DNA from: Variovorax sp037204085
GTDB lineage: Bacteria > Pseudomonadota > Gammaproteobacteria > Burkholderiales > Burkholderiaceae_C
Reading direction: 5' to 3'
Assembly: GCF_037204085.1 (NCBI RefSeq)
Contig: NZ_JBBCBW010000005.1
Location: forward strand, 1-64,000
DNA length: 64,000 nt
Below, in pieces: positions 16,322-24,681 of this stretch. A model generated the notes under the pieces. It made no database searches and was not told where the DNA came from. It saw only the letters and a program-made list of their open reading frames with translations. Positions within the stretch are counted from its first letter, which is position 1; the number at the start of each line of letters is the position of its first letter. The position numbers and the translations under genes were made by a program.

Positions 16322-17542
16322 GTGGATTCCCTGATCGCCGCCTCCGCGCGGGCGCTTGCCGCTGGCGATGCGCTCGGCGCCCTCAAGCGGGTCGCCCTGC
16401 GTGACGATCCGCCTGCGCTGGCGCTGCGCGGTATTGCCATGGCGCAGCTTGGCGAGCACCCGCGCGCGCGAGAGCTCTTGCGGCGGGCCGCCCGCGGCTT
16501 TGGCGCCCATGAGGAACTGGCGCGCGCCCGCTGCCTGGTTGCCGAAGCAGAGGTCGCGCTGGCGATGCGCGACCTTGGTGGATCGCCGCGCGCTCTTGCC
16601 GCGGCAGCCGCCACGCTCGAGGCACATGCCGACCATGGCAATGCGCTGCAGGCGCGGCTGATTGCGGCGCGCAAGTTCCTGCTGCTCGGCCGCCTCGACG
16701 AGGCGGCGGCCACGCTGGCGCCGCTCGATGCGCGCGGCCTTGCCCCGTCGCTGGCAGCCGTGGCGGAGCTCACCGCGGCCGAGCTGGCGCTGCGGTCGCT
16801 GCGCACCGGCGCGGCGCAGGCGGCGCTCGCCCGTGCGCATGAGGCGGCCGAACGCGCGCGCGTGCCGGCGCTCCTGGCCGAGGTGGCGGAGGCGCGTGCC
16901 GCGCTCAGTCGTCCCGCCGCGCGGCGCCGCTCCGCCGGCGGCGAAGAGACGCTGCGCCTGGACGAGGTGGAAGCGCTCCTGGCTTCGGACGCGCTGGTGG
17001 TCGACGCATGCCGCCGCGGGGTCGGCGCGGGCGATGCATGGCGGCCGCTGGCCCGGCGCCCGGTGCTCTTTGCATTGGCGCGCGCGCTGGCGGAGGCTTG
17101 GCCCGGCGATGTCGATCGCGAAGCGCTGATCGCCTATGCGTTCAACACCCGCCACCCCGACGAGACGCTCCGGGCGCGCCTGCGGGTCGAAGTCGGCAGG
17201 CTGCGCGCGCTCATTGCGCCGCTGGCGGGCATCGAGGCGACGGCGCGGGGTTTTGTCCTCAAGCCGCACGGCGGGCGCGAGGTTGCCGTGCTGGCACCGC
17301 CCATCGATGGCGACCAGGCGTCGCTGCTGGCGCTGCTCTCCGACGGGGCGGCGTGGTCGACCTCGGCGCTGGCGCTGGCATTGGGAGCCAGCCAGCGCAC
17401 CGTGCAGCGCGCACTCGCCGAACTGGAGGCTGCCGGGCGCGTGCGGGCCATCGGGCGGGCGCGGGCTCAGCGCTGGCTTTCGCCGCCGCTGACCGGATTC
17501 ACGACGATCTTGTTACTCCCCGCTGCGCTGCCGATTGAATAG
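16322..17542 (+). CDS. Transcriptional regulator with helical-repeat N-terminus and two winged helices
   Basis: A 406-aa protein beginning at GTG 16322. Residues ~1-200 are Ala/Leu-rich paired helices resembling TPR-type repeats (ALALRGIAMAQLGEHPRARELL). Residues ~260-320 (VDREALIAYAFNTRHPDETLRARLRVEVGRLRALI through GFVLKP) look like an OmpR-type winged helix. Residues ~345-395 form a second HTH (GASQRTVQRALAELEAAGRVRAIGRARAQRWL). No known named family is recognised. The next gene starts 46 bp later on the same strand, so it probably regulates the beta-propeller and DUF899 genes behind it. Confidence 0.75.
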   Translation: MDSLIAASARALAAGDALGALKRVALRDDPPALALRGIAMAQLGEHPRARELLRRAARGFGAHEELARARCLVAEAEVALAMRDLGGSPRALAAAAATLEAHADHGNALQARLIAARKFLLLGRLDEAAATLAPLDARGLAPSLAAVAELTAAELALRSLRTGAAQAALARAHEAAERARVPALLAEVAEARAALSRPAARRRSAGGEETLRLDEVEALLASDALVVDACRRGVGAGDAWRPLARRPVLFALARALAEAWPGDVDREALIAYAFNTRHPDETLRARLRVEVGRLRALIAPLAGIEATARGFVLKPHGGREVAVLAPPIDGDQASLLALLSDGAAWSTSALALALGASQRTVQRALAELEAAGRVRAIGRARAQRWLSPPLTGFTTILLLPAALPIE

Positions 17543-17588
17543 AGTTGTCTCCAAGGCCCCGATCCCGGGGCGCAAACAAGGAGCAGCA

Positions 17589-18275
17589 ATGAGCACTGGC
17601 AGCAAGGCAGGCAAGGACCAGACCCCCGTGACGGCGCGCGCAGCCGAAATCGTTCGCGAGTACGGCCCCTTGGCGGGCGAGGCGAGCGTGGGCGGCGTGA
17701 CCCACGACGGCCAACGCGTCTGGGCCGCCACGCGCGACGGGCTGATTGCCTTCGATCCCGTGAGCGGAGAGACCACGCGCACGCTGGCTTGCGCCGGAGA
17801 TGCCGGCACCGCGTTCGACGGCACTCATCTGTATCAGATCACCGAGGCGCGCATCGACAAGATCGATCCGGCAACGGGCACCGTGGTGGCATCGATTCCC
17901 GCCCCGGGCAACGGCAGCGACTCGGGGCTCACCTGGGCCGAGGGCAGCCTGTGGGTGGGCCAGTACCGCGACCGCAAGATCCGCCAGATCGACCCGGCCA
18001 CCGGCGCCGTGCTGCGCACCATCGAGTCCAACCGCTTCGTTACCGGCGTGACCTGGGTCGACGGCGAACTGTGGCACGGCACCTGGGAGGGCGACGAGAG
18101 CGAGCTCCGCCGCATCAACCCCGAAAGCGGCGCCGTGCTCGAGCGGCTCGAGATGCCGCGCGGCACCGGCGTGAGCGGGCTCGAATCCGACGGGGGAGAC
18201 CTTTTCTATTGCGGCGGCGGAGGCAGCGGAAAAGTCCGCGCCGTGCGCCGTCCGAAAACAGTCGCCAGGGCGTGA
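17589..18275 (+). CDS. Beta-propeller protein (NHL/SMP-30-like), unknown role
   Basis: A 228-aa protein starting at MSTGSKAG behind AAGGAG. It is built of repeating four-strand blades with a recurrent pattern (V)WAATRDGLIAFDPVSGET, LYQITEARIDKIDPATGTVV, LWVGQYRDRKIRQIDPATGAVL and LWHGTWEGDESELRRINPESGAV, each ~45 residues. This is typical of Vgb/glutaminyl-cyclotransferase-like propellers. No signal peptide is seen, so it is probably cytoplasmic. It lies between a regulator and a DUF899 gene on the same strand. Ligand or reaction is unknown. Confidence 0.78.
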   Translation: MSTGSKAGKDQTPVTARAAEIVREYGPLAGEASVGGVTHDGQRVWAATRDGLIAFDPVSGETTRTLACAGDAGTAFDGTHLYQITEARIDKIDPATGTVVASIPAPGNGSDSGLTWAEGSLWVGQYRDRKIRQIDPATGAVLRTIESNRFVTGVTWVDGELWHGTWEGDESELRRINPESGAVLERLEMPRGTGVSGLESDGGDLFYCGGGGSGKVRAVRRPKTVARA

Positions 18276-18323
18276 GCGAATCTGCCCGCGAAACGATTCA
18301 TCGAAACCAAGGAGCACATCGTC

Positions 18324-19112
18324 ATGAACACCGCCGTTGCCGAAACCGGCATTGCCCATCATCCCGTCGTTGCCAAGGACCGCTGGCTCACGCAGCGCAA
18401 GGCGCTGCTGGCCCGCGAAAAGGAACTGACGCGCCTGCGCGACCAGATTGCCCGCGAGCGCCGCGCACTGCCGTGGACCCGCGTCGAGAAGAACTACACC
18501 TTCGACACGCCCGACGGCCCGCGCACCCTTGCAGATTTGTTCGAAGGCCGCCGCCAGTTGCTGGTGCAGCACTTCATGCTCGGCCCCGATTGGGAGCAGG
18601 GCTGCCCGAGCTGTTCCTACATGGCCGACCACGTCGACGGCATGAAGGTGCATCTCGAGCACCGCGACGTCACGCTGCTGGCGGTTTCTCGTGCGCCGCT
18701 CGACCAGATCGAGCGCTTTCGCCGGCGCATGGGCTGGCAGTTCAAGTGGGTGTCGGCCTTCGGCAGCGATTTCAACTACGACTTCGGCGTGAGCTTCAAG
18801 TCAGAGGAGTGGGCCGAGGGCCAGGGCGAGGTCTACTACAACTACAGCGTGCGGCCCTTCCCGGCCGAAGAGGCTCCCGGCATCAGCGTGTTCTACAAGA
18901 ACGACGCGGGCGAGGTCTTCCACACCTATTCGACCTATGAGCGCGGCGTTGAAGTGATGATGGGCACATACAACCTGCTCGACCTCACCCCCAAGGGCCG
19001 CGACGAGCACAACGCGGTCTACACCATGGACTGGGTGCGCCACCACGACCGCTACGAGCCGGCGCCGGCCGCAAAACCGGCGGCCCATGCGTGCTGCCAT
19101 CCGTCGAACTGA
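18324..19112 (+). CDS. DUF899 family thioredoxin-like protein
   Basis: A 262-aa protein of the DUF899 family, which has a thioredoxin-like fold. Family features are VEKNYTFDTPDG, LFEGRRQLLVQHFMLGPDWEQGCPSCSYMADH with a CPSC motif at about residue 92-95, FKWVSAFGSDFNYDFGVSF, and a C-terminal stretch LLDLTPKGRDEHNAVYTMDWVRHHDRY. The function of the family is not established; a redox role is suggested by the fold and CxxC. It lies 48 bp after the beta-propeller gene and probably shares its transcript. Confidence 0.85.
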   Translation: MNTAVAETGIAHHPVVAKDRWLTQRKALLAREKELTRLRDQIARERRALPWTRVEKNYTFDTPDGPRTLADLFEGRRQLLVQHFMLGPDWEQGCPSCSYMADHVDGMKVHLEHRDVTLLAVSRAPLDQIERFRRRMGWQFKWVSAFGSDFNYDFGVSFKSEEWAEGQGEVYYNYSVRPFPAEEAPGISVFYKNDAGEVFHTYSTYERGVEVMMGTYNLLDLTPKGRDEHNAVYTMDWVRHHDRYEPAPAAKPAAHACCHPSN

Positions 19113-19143
19113 TCGGCAACCGGGCTGAACTTGAAGGCATGCC

Positions 19144-19695
19144 GTGGAAAACCTCTGGCCCTGGTTGGTGGTGGCGGGTCTCGGCGCTGTTCATGGCCTG
19201 AACCCGGCCACCGGCTGGATGTGGGCCGCGGCCTGGGGCGTCCGGTCGAAAGACCGGGGCCAGGCGCTGCGGGCCCTGGTGCCCATCGCGGTCGGGCACG
19301 CCGGGTCGGTCGCGCTGGTGGCGGCGGCGGTGGCGTTCGGCGTGTCGATGGACCGGACGGTGATGCAAGTGGTGGCGGGCGGGCTGGTGGTCGTGGCCGC
19401 GGTGCTGCACCTCTCGGGCCGCACTCCCAAGGCGGTGCGTGCGCCGGCGGGGCATGCCGGGCTGGCGCTCTGGTCTTTCATGATGGCCACCGCGCATGGC
19501 GCCGGGTTGATGCTGGTGCCGGCGCTGATTCCGCTCTGCATGGGCGACACGCCGGCTCGGGACATTGCGGCATCGGGCTCGCTGATGCTGGCGCTTGCGG
19601 CGGTCGGGGTCCACACGGCGGCCATGCTTGCCGTGACCGCGCTGGTCGCCAGTGGGGTGTGCCGGGGGCTGAAACTCATACTTTCGAACTCGTGA
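19144..19695 (+). CDS. Small integral membrane protein
   Basis: A 183-aa hydrophobic protein with about four to five membrane segments (WPWLVVAGLGAVHGLNP, GSVALVAAAVAFGVSM, VVAGGLVVVAAVLHL, FMMATAHGAGLMLVPALIPL, LALAAVGVHTAAMLAVTALV). Histidines lie inside or beside membrane segments (AVHGLNPATGW, ATAHGAGLM, GVHTAAM), a pattern seen in metal or small-ligand transport proteins, but I recognise no family. GTG 19144 start, 31 bp after the DUF899 gene. Confidence 0.7.
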   Translation: MENLWPWLVVAGLGAVHGLNPATGWMWAAAWGVRSKDRGQALRALVPIAVGHAGSVALVAAAVAFGVSMDRTVMQVVAGGLVVVAAVLHLSGRTPKAVRAPAGHAGLALWSFMMATAHGAGLMLVPALIPLCMGDTPARDIAASGSLMLALAAVGVHTAAMLAVTALVASGVCRGLKLILSNS

Positions 19696-19872
19696 GGCGC
19701 GGCGAAACAAGCAAGAAGGTACAGACTCGCGCATCTGGTTGCACATTGGCGGTGCCATGACAGCTGGTTGCAAGCTTGGCTCAGTGTTTTCCTCAGAGAA
19801 CGATGGCTTGAAACTCGCTAGAGTGAAGGCGGCCGTTCAGGCTTTTGCTTCGCACACATCAAGGAAAATTTC

Positions 19873-20610
19873 ATGAGCAAGAAAGTTGCATATGTCACCG
19901 GAGGCATGGGTGGCATCGGAACTGCCATCTGCCAGCGTCTGCATAAAGACGGCTTCACTGTCGTCGCAGGCTGCGGCCCCACGCGCGACCATGCCAAATG
20001 GCTGGCCGAGCAGAAGGCCCAGGGCTTCGAGTTCCACGCGTCGGTCGGCAATGTCGGCGACTGGCAATCCACGGTCGAAGCATTTTCCGCCGCCAAGGCG
20101 GCACACGGCCCCATCGACGTGCTCGTCAATAACGCCGGCATCACGCGGGACCGCATGTTCCTGAAGATGACGCCGGAAGACTGGAGCGCGGTGATCGAGA
20201 CCAACCTCAACAGCATGTTCAACGTCACCAAGCAGGTGGTGGGCGACATGGTCGAGAAGGGCTGGGGCCGCATCATCAACATCAGCTCGGTCAACGGTGC
20301 CAAGGGCCAGGCGGGGCAAACCAACTACTCGGCCGCCAAGGCCGGCATGCACGGCTTCACCATGGCCCTGGCGCAAGAGCTGGCGAGCAAGGGCGTTACT
20401 GTCAACACCGTGAGCCCGGGCTATATCGGCACCGACATGGTGAAAGCCATCCGCCAGGAAGTGCTCGACAAGATCGTGGCCACCATTCCCGTGAAGCGCC
20501 TGGGCGAACCTAGCGAAATCGCGTCCATCATTTCGTGGCTTGCCACGGACGAGGGAGGCTATTCCACCGGGGCCGATTTCTCGGTGAACGGCGGGCTTCA
20601 CATGCACTGA
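19873..20610 (+). CDS. phaB: Acetoacetyl-CoA reductase
   Basis: A 245-aa short-chain dehydrogenase close to PhaB, which reduces acetoacetyl-CoA to (R)-3-hydroxybutyryl-CoA with NADPH for polyhydroxybutyrate synthesis. It shows the nucleotide-binding loop TGGMGGIG, NNAGITRD, the catalytic Ser in NISSVNG, and NYSAAKAG with the Tyr-Lys pair; the C-terminus reads GADFSVNGGLHMH. The related FabG is the main alternative. It stands alone, with its own terminator just downstream. Confidence 0.88.
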   Translation: MSKKVAYVTGGMGGIGTAICQRLHKDGFTVVAGCGPTRDHAKWLAEQKAQGFEFHASVGNVGDWQSTVEAFSAAKAAHGPIDVLVNNAGITRDRMFLKMTPEDWSAVIETNLNSMFNVTKQVVGDMVEKGWGRIINISSVNGAKGQAGQTNYSAAKAGMHGFTMALAQELASKGVTVNTVSPGYIGTDMVKAIRQEVLDKIVATIPVKRLGEPSEIASIISWLATDEGGYSTGADFSVNGGLHMH

Positions 20611-20633
20611 GCATGCTGACTGGAACCTGATCG

Positions 20634-20659
20634 AAAAACCCGCTTCGGCGGGTTTTTTT
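20634..20659 (+). terminator. Intrinsic terminator of phaB
   Basis: Stem AAAAACCCGC (20634-20643), TTCG loop, then GCGGGTTTTT (20648-20657) continuing into T residues. It begins 23 bp after the phaB stop codon. Confidence 0.92.
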
Positions 20660-20736
20660 GTTTCCAGCGATGTGGCTTCTACGAATGGAAAGGCGCGAGA
20701 ACGGCCATAAAGTTTCCCACCCGCTGGAGGCACGAC

Positions 20737-22080
20737 ATGGCAGACACAACAATCACACCGACCCGCAAACTTCCTCTCTACCGCTCCCTTTACGTGCAGG
20801 TGATCACTGCCGTGGTCATCGGCGTGCTGCTCGGGCACTTCTATCCCGCCACCGGCGAAGCCATGAAGCCGCTCGGCGATGGCTTCATCAAGCTCATCAA
20901 GATGATCATCGCGCCGATCATCTTCTGCACGGTGGTGGTCGGCATTGCCGGCATGGAAGACATGAAGAAGGTGGGCAAGACGGGCGGCCTGGCGTTGCTC
21001 TACTTCGAGGTCGTGAGCACCATCGCACTCGTGGTCGGGCTGCTGCTGGTCAACGTGCTGAAGCCCGGCGCGGGGATGAACATCGACCCGACCACGCTCG
21101 ACACCAAGGCGATCGCCGCCTACACCGGCCCCGGCAAGATGACCGGTACGATCGACTTTCTGCTCAACGTGATTCCCAGCACGGTGGTCGACGCCTTTGC
21201 CAAGGGCGAGATCCTGCAGGTGCTGCTCATCGCGGTGCTGTTCGGCTTTGCACTGCACCGCTTCGGCGGACGCGGCACGCTGGTGTTCGACGTGATCGAG
21301 AAGGGCTCGCACGTGCTCTTCGTGATAGTCGGCTACATCATGAAGCTCGCGCCCATTGGTGCCTTTGGCGCCATGGCGTTCACCATCGGCAAGTACGGCC
21401 TGGGCAGCCTGTTCTCGCTCGGCAAGCTGATGGGCACGTTCTACCTGACCTGCCTGCTGTTCATCTTCGTGGTGCTGGGGCTCATTGCGCGCTTTCACGG
21501 CTTCAGCATCTGGAAGTTCATCAAGTACATCAAGGAAGAGCTGCTGATCGTGCTGGGTACTTCGTCGTCCGAATCGGTGCTGCCGCGCATGATGGAGAAG
21601 ATGGAAAACCTGGGTGCGAAGAAGGCCTGCGTGGGCCTGGTGATTCCCACCGGCTATTCGTTCAACCTGGACGGCACTTCCATCTACCTGACGATGGCGG
21701 CGGTGTTCATTGCGCAGGCCACCAACACGCCGATGACGCTGACCCAGGAGATCACGCTGCTGGCCGTGCTGCTGCTCACTTCCAAGGGCGCGGCGGGCGT
21801 GACCGGGAGCGGCTTCATCGTGCTGGCCGCCACGCTGTCGGCCGTGGGCCACGTGCCGGTGGCCGGCCTTGCGCTCATCTTGGGCATCGACCGCTTCATG
21901 TCCGAAGCGCGTGCGCTGACCAACCTGATCGGTAACGGCGTGGCCACCATCGTGGTGGCCAAGTGGACTAACGAGCTCGACACCGAGCGGCTGAAGGCCG
22001 GTCTCAACAACGAGAGCTGGGTCGAGTCGCAGGAGCCTGAAGTGCTGGAAGGCGCGCGCATCAGCAAGATGGCCGATTGA
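20737..22080 (+). CDS. dctA: C4-dicarboxylate:cation symporter
   Basis: A 447-aa DAACS-family transporter that takes up succinate, fumarate and malate across the inner membrane. It has multiple hydrophobic segments, and the family's reentrant-loop signature LGTSSSESVLPRMMEKME, then VIPTGYSFNLDGTSIYLTMA and the late GIDRFMSEARALTNLIGNGVATIVVAKW. The start follows a CTGGAGG ribosome site. Length is normal. The gene stands alone between phaB and the antiporter gene. Confidence 0.95.
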   Translation: MADTTITPTRKLPLYRSLYVQVITAVVIGVLLGHFYPATGEAMKPLGDGFIKLIKMIIAPIIFCTVVVGIAGMEDMKKVGKTGGLALLYFEVVSTIALVVGLLLVNVLKPGAGMNIDPTTLDTKAIAAYTGPGKMTGTIDFLLNVIPSTVVDAFAKGEILQVLLIAVLFGFALHRFGGRGTLVFDVIEKGSHVLFVIVGYIMKLAPIGAFGAMAFTIGKYGLGSLFSLGKLMGTFYLTCLLFIFVVLGLIARFHGFSIWKFIKYIKEELLIVLGTSSSESVLPRMMEKMENLGAKKACVGLVIPTGYSFNLDGTSIYLTMAAVFIAQATNTPMTLTQEITLLAVLLLTSKGAAGVTGSGFIVLAATLSAVGHVPVAGLALILGIDRFMSEARALTNLIGNGVATIVVAKWTNELDTERLKAGLNNESWVESQEPEVLEGARISKMAD

Positions 22081-22160
22081 ATGGCCTGAAGGCACGATGA
22101 CGGCCCGGTGAAGGGCCGGGTGAAGTAAAGGGCCGCGCATCGTTCCTGCAAAATGGAACG

Positions 22161-23861
22161 ATGCCTCACAGCGTTTCCCTCATCAACACCATCGCCGCCG
22201 GCCTGGGGCTGGCGCTTGTGTTCGGCTTTTTTGCGGTGCGCCTGCGGTTGCCCGCACTGGTGGGTTACCTGCTTGCGGGCGTGATCATCGGCCCCTTCAC
22301 GCCGGGCTTTGTGGCCGATGCGGGCATTGCGGCGCAGCTGGCCGAAATCGGCGTAATGCTGCTGATGTTCGGCGTGGGCCTGCATTTTTCGCTCGACGAC
22401 CTGCTGGCGGTGCGCAAGATCGCCTTGCCCGGAGCGTTGGCGCAGATCGCGGTGGCCACGCTGCTCGGCGGTGCGCTGGCGCTCTGGTGGGGCTGGTCCT
22501 GGGGCGAGGCACTGGTCTTCGGGCTGGCGCTGTCGGTGGCAAGCACGGTCGTGCTGCTGCGGGCGCTTGAAAGCCTGGGCATTCTCGACTCGTTCACCGG
22601 CCGCATCGCCGTGGGTTGGCTGGTCGTCGAAGACCTGGCGATGGTGCTGGTTCTGGTGCTGATGCCGCCGCTCGCGGGAGCCTTGGGCGGCCATGCCGCC
22701 GATGCGGCGGGTTCCGCGGAGCCGCTGTGGCAGACGCTCGGGCTCACGCTGCTGCAGGTGGGCGGCTTCGTGGCGCTCATGCTCGTGGTCGGAAGGCGCG
22801 CCTTCCCCTGGATTCTCTGGCAGGTCACGCGTACCGGCTCGCGCGAGCTGTTCACGCTGTGCGTGATTGCGGCGGCCGTCAGCATTGCATTCGCATCGGC
22901 GGCGCTGTTCGGCGTTTCGTTTGCGCTGGGGGCATTCTTCGCGGGCATGGTCATGCGCGAATCGGAGTTCAGCCACCGCGCCGCGCAAGAATCGCTGCCG
23001 CTGCGCGATGCCTTCGCGGTGCTGTTCTTCGTGTCCGTGGGCATGCTGTTCGACCCCTCGGTGCTCATCGAGCGTCCGCTGCAGGTGCTGGCTGTGGTGG
23101 GCGTGATCGTGCTGGGCAAGTCGCTTGCCGCCTGCGCGCTGGTGCTGGCTTTCCGCTATCCACTGGGTACGGCGCTTACGGTGAGTGCAAGCCTCGCGCA
23201 GATCGGGGAGTTCTCGTTCATCCTGGCGGGGCTTGGCGTATCGCTCGGCGTGCTGCCGGTCGAGGGCCAGAGCCTCATTCTTGCCGGCGCGCTGATTTCA
23301 ATTGCCACCAATCCGCTGTGGTTCAGCCTGATCACGCCATTGCAGAAGTGGCTGCATGCCCGTTTGCCGGTGGCTCGCGGACTCGAGTCGCGCGACCACC
23401 CCCTGGCCGAGCTGCCGACCACCACCGAGGCCAGGTACCTTTCAAGGCAGGTGGTGTTGGTGGGCTACGGCCGGGTAGGGCGGCGCATCGCGGCCGAGCT
23501 GGAGGCGAACGACATTCCCTATGTGGTGGCCGAGCAGAACCGCGAGCTGGTCGAGAAGCTGCGCGAAGCCGGCATTGCGGCGGTATGGGGCGATGCGGCC
23601 GACCCGGCGGTGCTGATCCAGGCGCACATTGCGCGTGCCCGTGTGCTGGTGGTCGCAACGCCTGACGCCCTGAACGTGCGCCAGATGATGGAAACCGCGC
23701 GCACGCTCAACCCTGCCATCGAAACCGTCATTCGCAGCCACAACGAAGACGAGGCCCAACTGCTGACCCAGCAGACCGCCGCAACGGTGTTTCTTGGCGA
23801 ACACGAATTGGCGCAGGCTATGGCCCGCGACGTCGTCCGGCGGGCCGCGGTGGCGGCCTGA
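22161..23861 (+). CDS. ybaL: YbaL/KefB-type monovalent cation:proton antiporter
   Basis: A 566-aa CPA2-family antiporter. The N-terminal ~400 residues hold about a dozen membrane segments (LPALVGYLLAGVIIGPFTPGF near the start; ALGAFFAGMVMRESEFSHRAA in the middle). From residue ~430 there is a RCK/TrkA-N nucleotide-binding domain with GYGRVGRRIAAELEANDIP and WGDAADPAVL. A second RCK C-domain is not seen, which is normal for YbaL. It probably exports K+ or Na+ in exchange for H+. Symbol assigned by likeness to E. coli YbaL rather than KefB/KefC. Confidence 0.85.
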   Translation: MPHSVSLINTIAAGLGLALVFGFFAVRLRLPALVGYLLAGVIIGPFTPGFVADAGIAAQLAEIGVMLLMFGVGLHFSLDDLLAVRKIALPGALAQIAVATLLGGALALWWGWSWGEALVFGLALSVASTVVLLRALESLGILDSFTGRIAVGWLVVEDLAMVLVLVLMPPLAGALGGHAADAAGSAEPLWQTLGLTLLQVGGFVALMLVVGRRAFPWILWQVTRTGSRELFTLCVIAAAVSIAFASAALFGVSFALGAFFAGMVMRESEFSHRAAQESLPLRDAFAVLFFVSVGMLFDPSVLIERPLQVLAVVGVIVLGKSLAACALVLAFRYPLGTALTVSASLAQIGEFSFILAGLGVSLGVLPVEGQSLILAGALISIATNPLWFSLITPLQKWLHARLPVARGLESRDHPLAELPTTTEARYLSRQVVLVGYGRVGRRIAAELEANDIPYVVAEQNRELVEKLREAGIAAVWGDAADPAVLIQAHIARARVLVVATPDALNVRQMMETARTLNPAIETVIRSHNEDEAQLLTQQTAATVFLGEHELAQAMARDVVRRAAVAA

Positions 23862-23881
23862 ACCGCTGGGCACCGAAGCGT

Positions 23882-24286
23882 TCAGAGGTCTTCGATGACC
23901 AGTGTGCGATAGCGCTGCGCAATCGAATACGGCACGGCGCGCACCACCTCCATCAGGCGGTTCGCTTCTTCTTCGTTCTTCGTCCTGACGAGCAAGGCCG
24001 TGTGGCCTTCGCGCGCGAGCTTGGTGTAGGCGCGCACCGTGGCGGCATCGGTACCCGCCGAAGGCAGCGGGTCGTCGGATTCCTTCACGGTGGGCGTGAT
24101 CTCCTCGAGCACCGTTTGCGGCGGAATCAGGTAGATCTCGTCGCCGCTCACACCCTTCTGGAGCAGCTGATGGCCGATGCGGTTGGCGTCTTCCGCGCTC
24201 GGAAACATCACCATCGAGTAGCCGCTCGGGTAAAAGGCGCCGCCGATGGTTGCTCGCATGCGGGGTTCTAGGACGAAGTTCTTCAT
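23882..24286 (-). CDS. Conserved small protein of unknown function
   Basis: A 134-aa soluble protein, convergent with the antiporter gene (20-bp gap). It has an alternating alpha/beta pattern with two similar halves: YSMVMFPSAEDANRIGHQLLQKGVSGDEIYLIPP and HTALLVRTKNEEEANRLMEVVRAVPYSIAQRYRTLVIEDL. This suggests a duplicated ferredoxin-like fold as in small ligand-binding or stress proteins. I recognise no family name. ATG 24286 follows AGGAGGCAGC. Confidence 0.78.
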   Translation of the reverse strand: MKNFVLEPRMRATIGGAFYPSGYSMVMFPSAEDANRIGHQLLQKGVSGDEIYLIPPQTVLEEITPTVKESDDPLPSAGTDAATVRAYTKLAREGHTALLVRTKNEEEANRLMEVVRAVPYSIAQRYRTLVIEDL

Positions 24287-24481
24287 GGTGCTGCCTCCTG
24301 GTGATGCAGTTCTTTGCTTTGCCCACCACGCTAGGCCTTCAGCGGGCCGTGCGCTGTAGGCCTGCTCCCTATATTTCCGCAGGTTGGCACGGCAAGCTTG
24401 GGCAATGCCCCGGCAGGCTCCTGTACACTGCGCCTTCTCATGTCTTGCCGCTTTTTCCCCACTGCCGATTGCGTCGCCTCC

Positions 24482-24571
24482 ATGGCCCGCATGATGCCGC
24501 CTGCGTTTGCGCGGGCGAATGGGGCATTGGTTGCACGAATGATTACCACCATTACCACCGCGGCCACCTGA
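24482..24571 (+). CDS. Threonine/isoleucine-rich leader peptide before hom
   Basis: A 29-codon frame ending in MITTITTAAT and a TGA. The tail reads ATT ACC ACC ATT ACC ACC GCG GCC ACC, i.e. five Thr and two Ile codons in ten, as in the thr operon leader of enteric bacteria. The stop codon lies at the edge of the first arm of a downstream RNA hairpin. Start is uncertain (ATG at 24482, 24491, 24494 or 24539; none has a strong ribosome site). Its presence directly before a homoserine dehydrogenase gene is the main support. A His-rich reading of the +1 frame has no close stop and no fitting target gene. Confidence 0.55.
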   Translation: MARMMPPAFARANGALVARMITTITTAAT

Positions 24572-24604
24572 GCACGCGCAGGTGGCCGTTTCGGCAGCCA
24601 CCTG
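24561..24604 (+). promoter_or_regulatory. Three-arm mutually exclusive RNA switch in the hom leader
   Basis: Arm A1 CGGCCACCTG (24561-24570) pairs perfectly with arm B CAGGTGGCCG (24579-24588). Arm B can instead pair over 8 bp with arm A2 GCCACCTG (24597-24604). A1 contains the last codons of the leader peptide, so ribosome position decides which pair forms. This is the architecture of translation-coupled attenuation. How A2 communicates with the terminator 28 bp downstream is not clear from pairing by eye. Confidence 0.6.
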
Positions 24605-24632
24605 GTGTATCGCTCTTCTCTCCGAATGATTG

Positions 24633-24667
24633 AAACCCAGCTCTGGCAGCTGGGTTTTTGTTTTTTC
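24633..24667 (+). terminator. Intrinsic terminator (attenuator) 15 bp before the hom start
   Basis: Stem AAACCCAGCT (24633-24642), loop CTGGC, AGCTGGGTTT (24648-24657), then a broken T-run through 24667. No + strand gene other than the leader peptide lies upstream, so this terminator sits within the hom leader transcript and would shut off hom expression unless overridden. Confidence 0.85.
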
Positions 24668-24681
24668 ATCCGGAGATTTCC

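Noticed and set aside
19837..22140. 767-codon minus-strand frame over phaB and dctA
   Set aside because: Both plus-strand genes are unmistakable by motif; the antisense frame is composed of low-complexity His/Asp/Gln text.
22081..22140. Possible terminator after dctA (GGCCC...GGGCC)
   Set aside because: Short stem with no T-run; not supported as an intrinsic terminator.
24250..24633. Frame with a His-rich segment (NDYHHYHRGH) as a histidine-type leader
   Set aside because: It is the +1 shift of the Thr/Ile codons, has no nearby stop at the hairpin and precedes no histidine gene.
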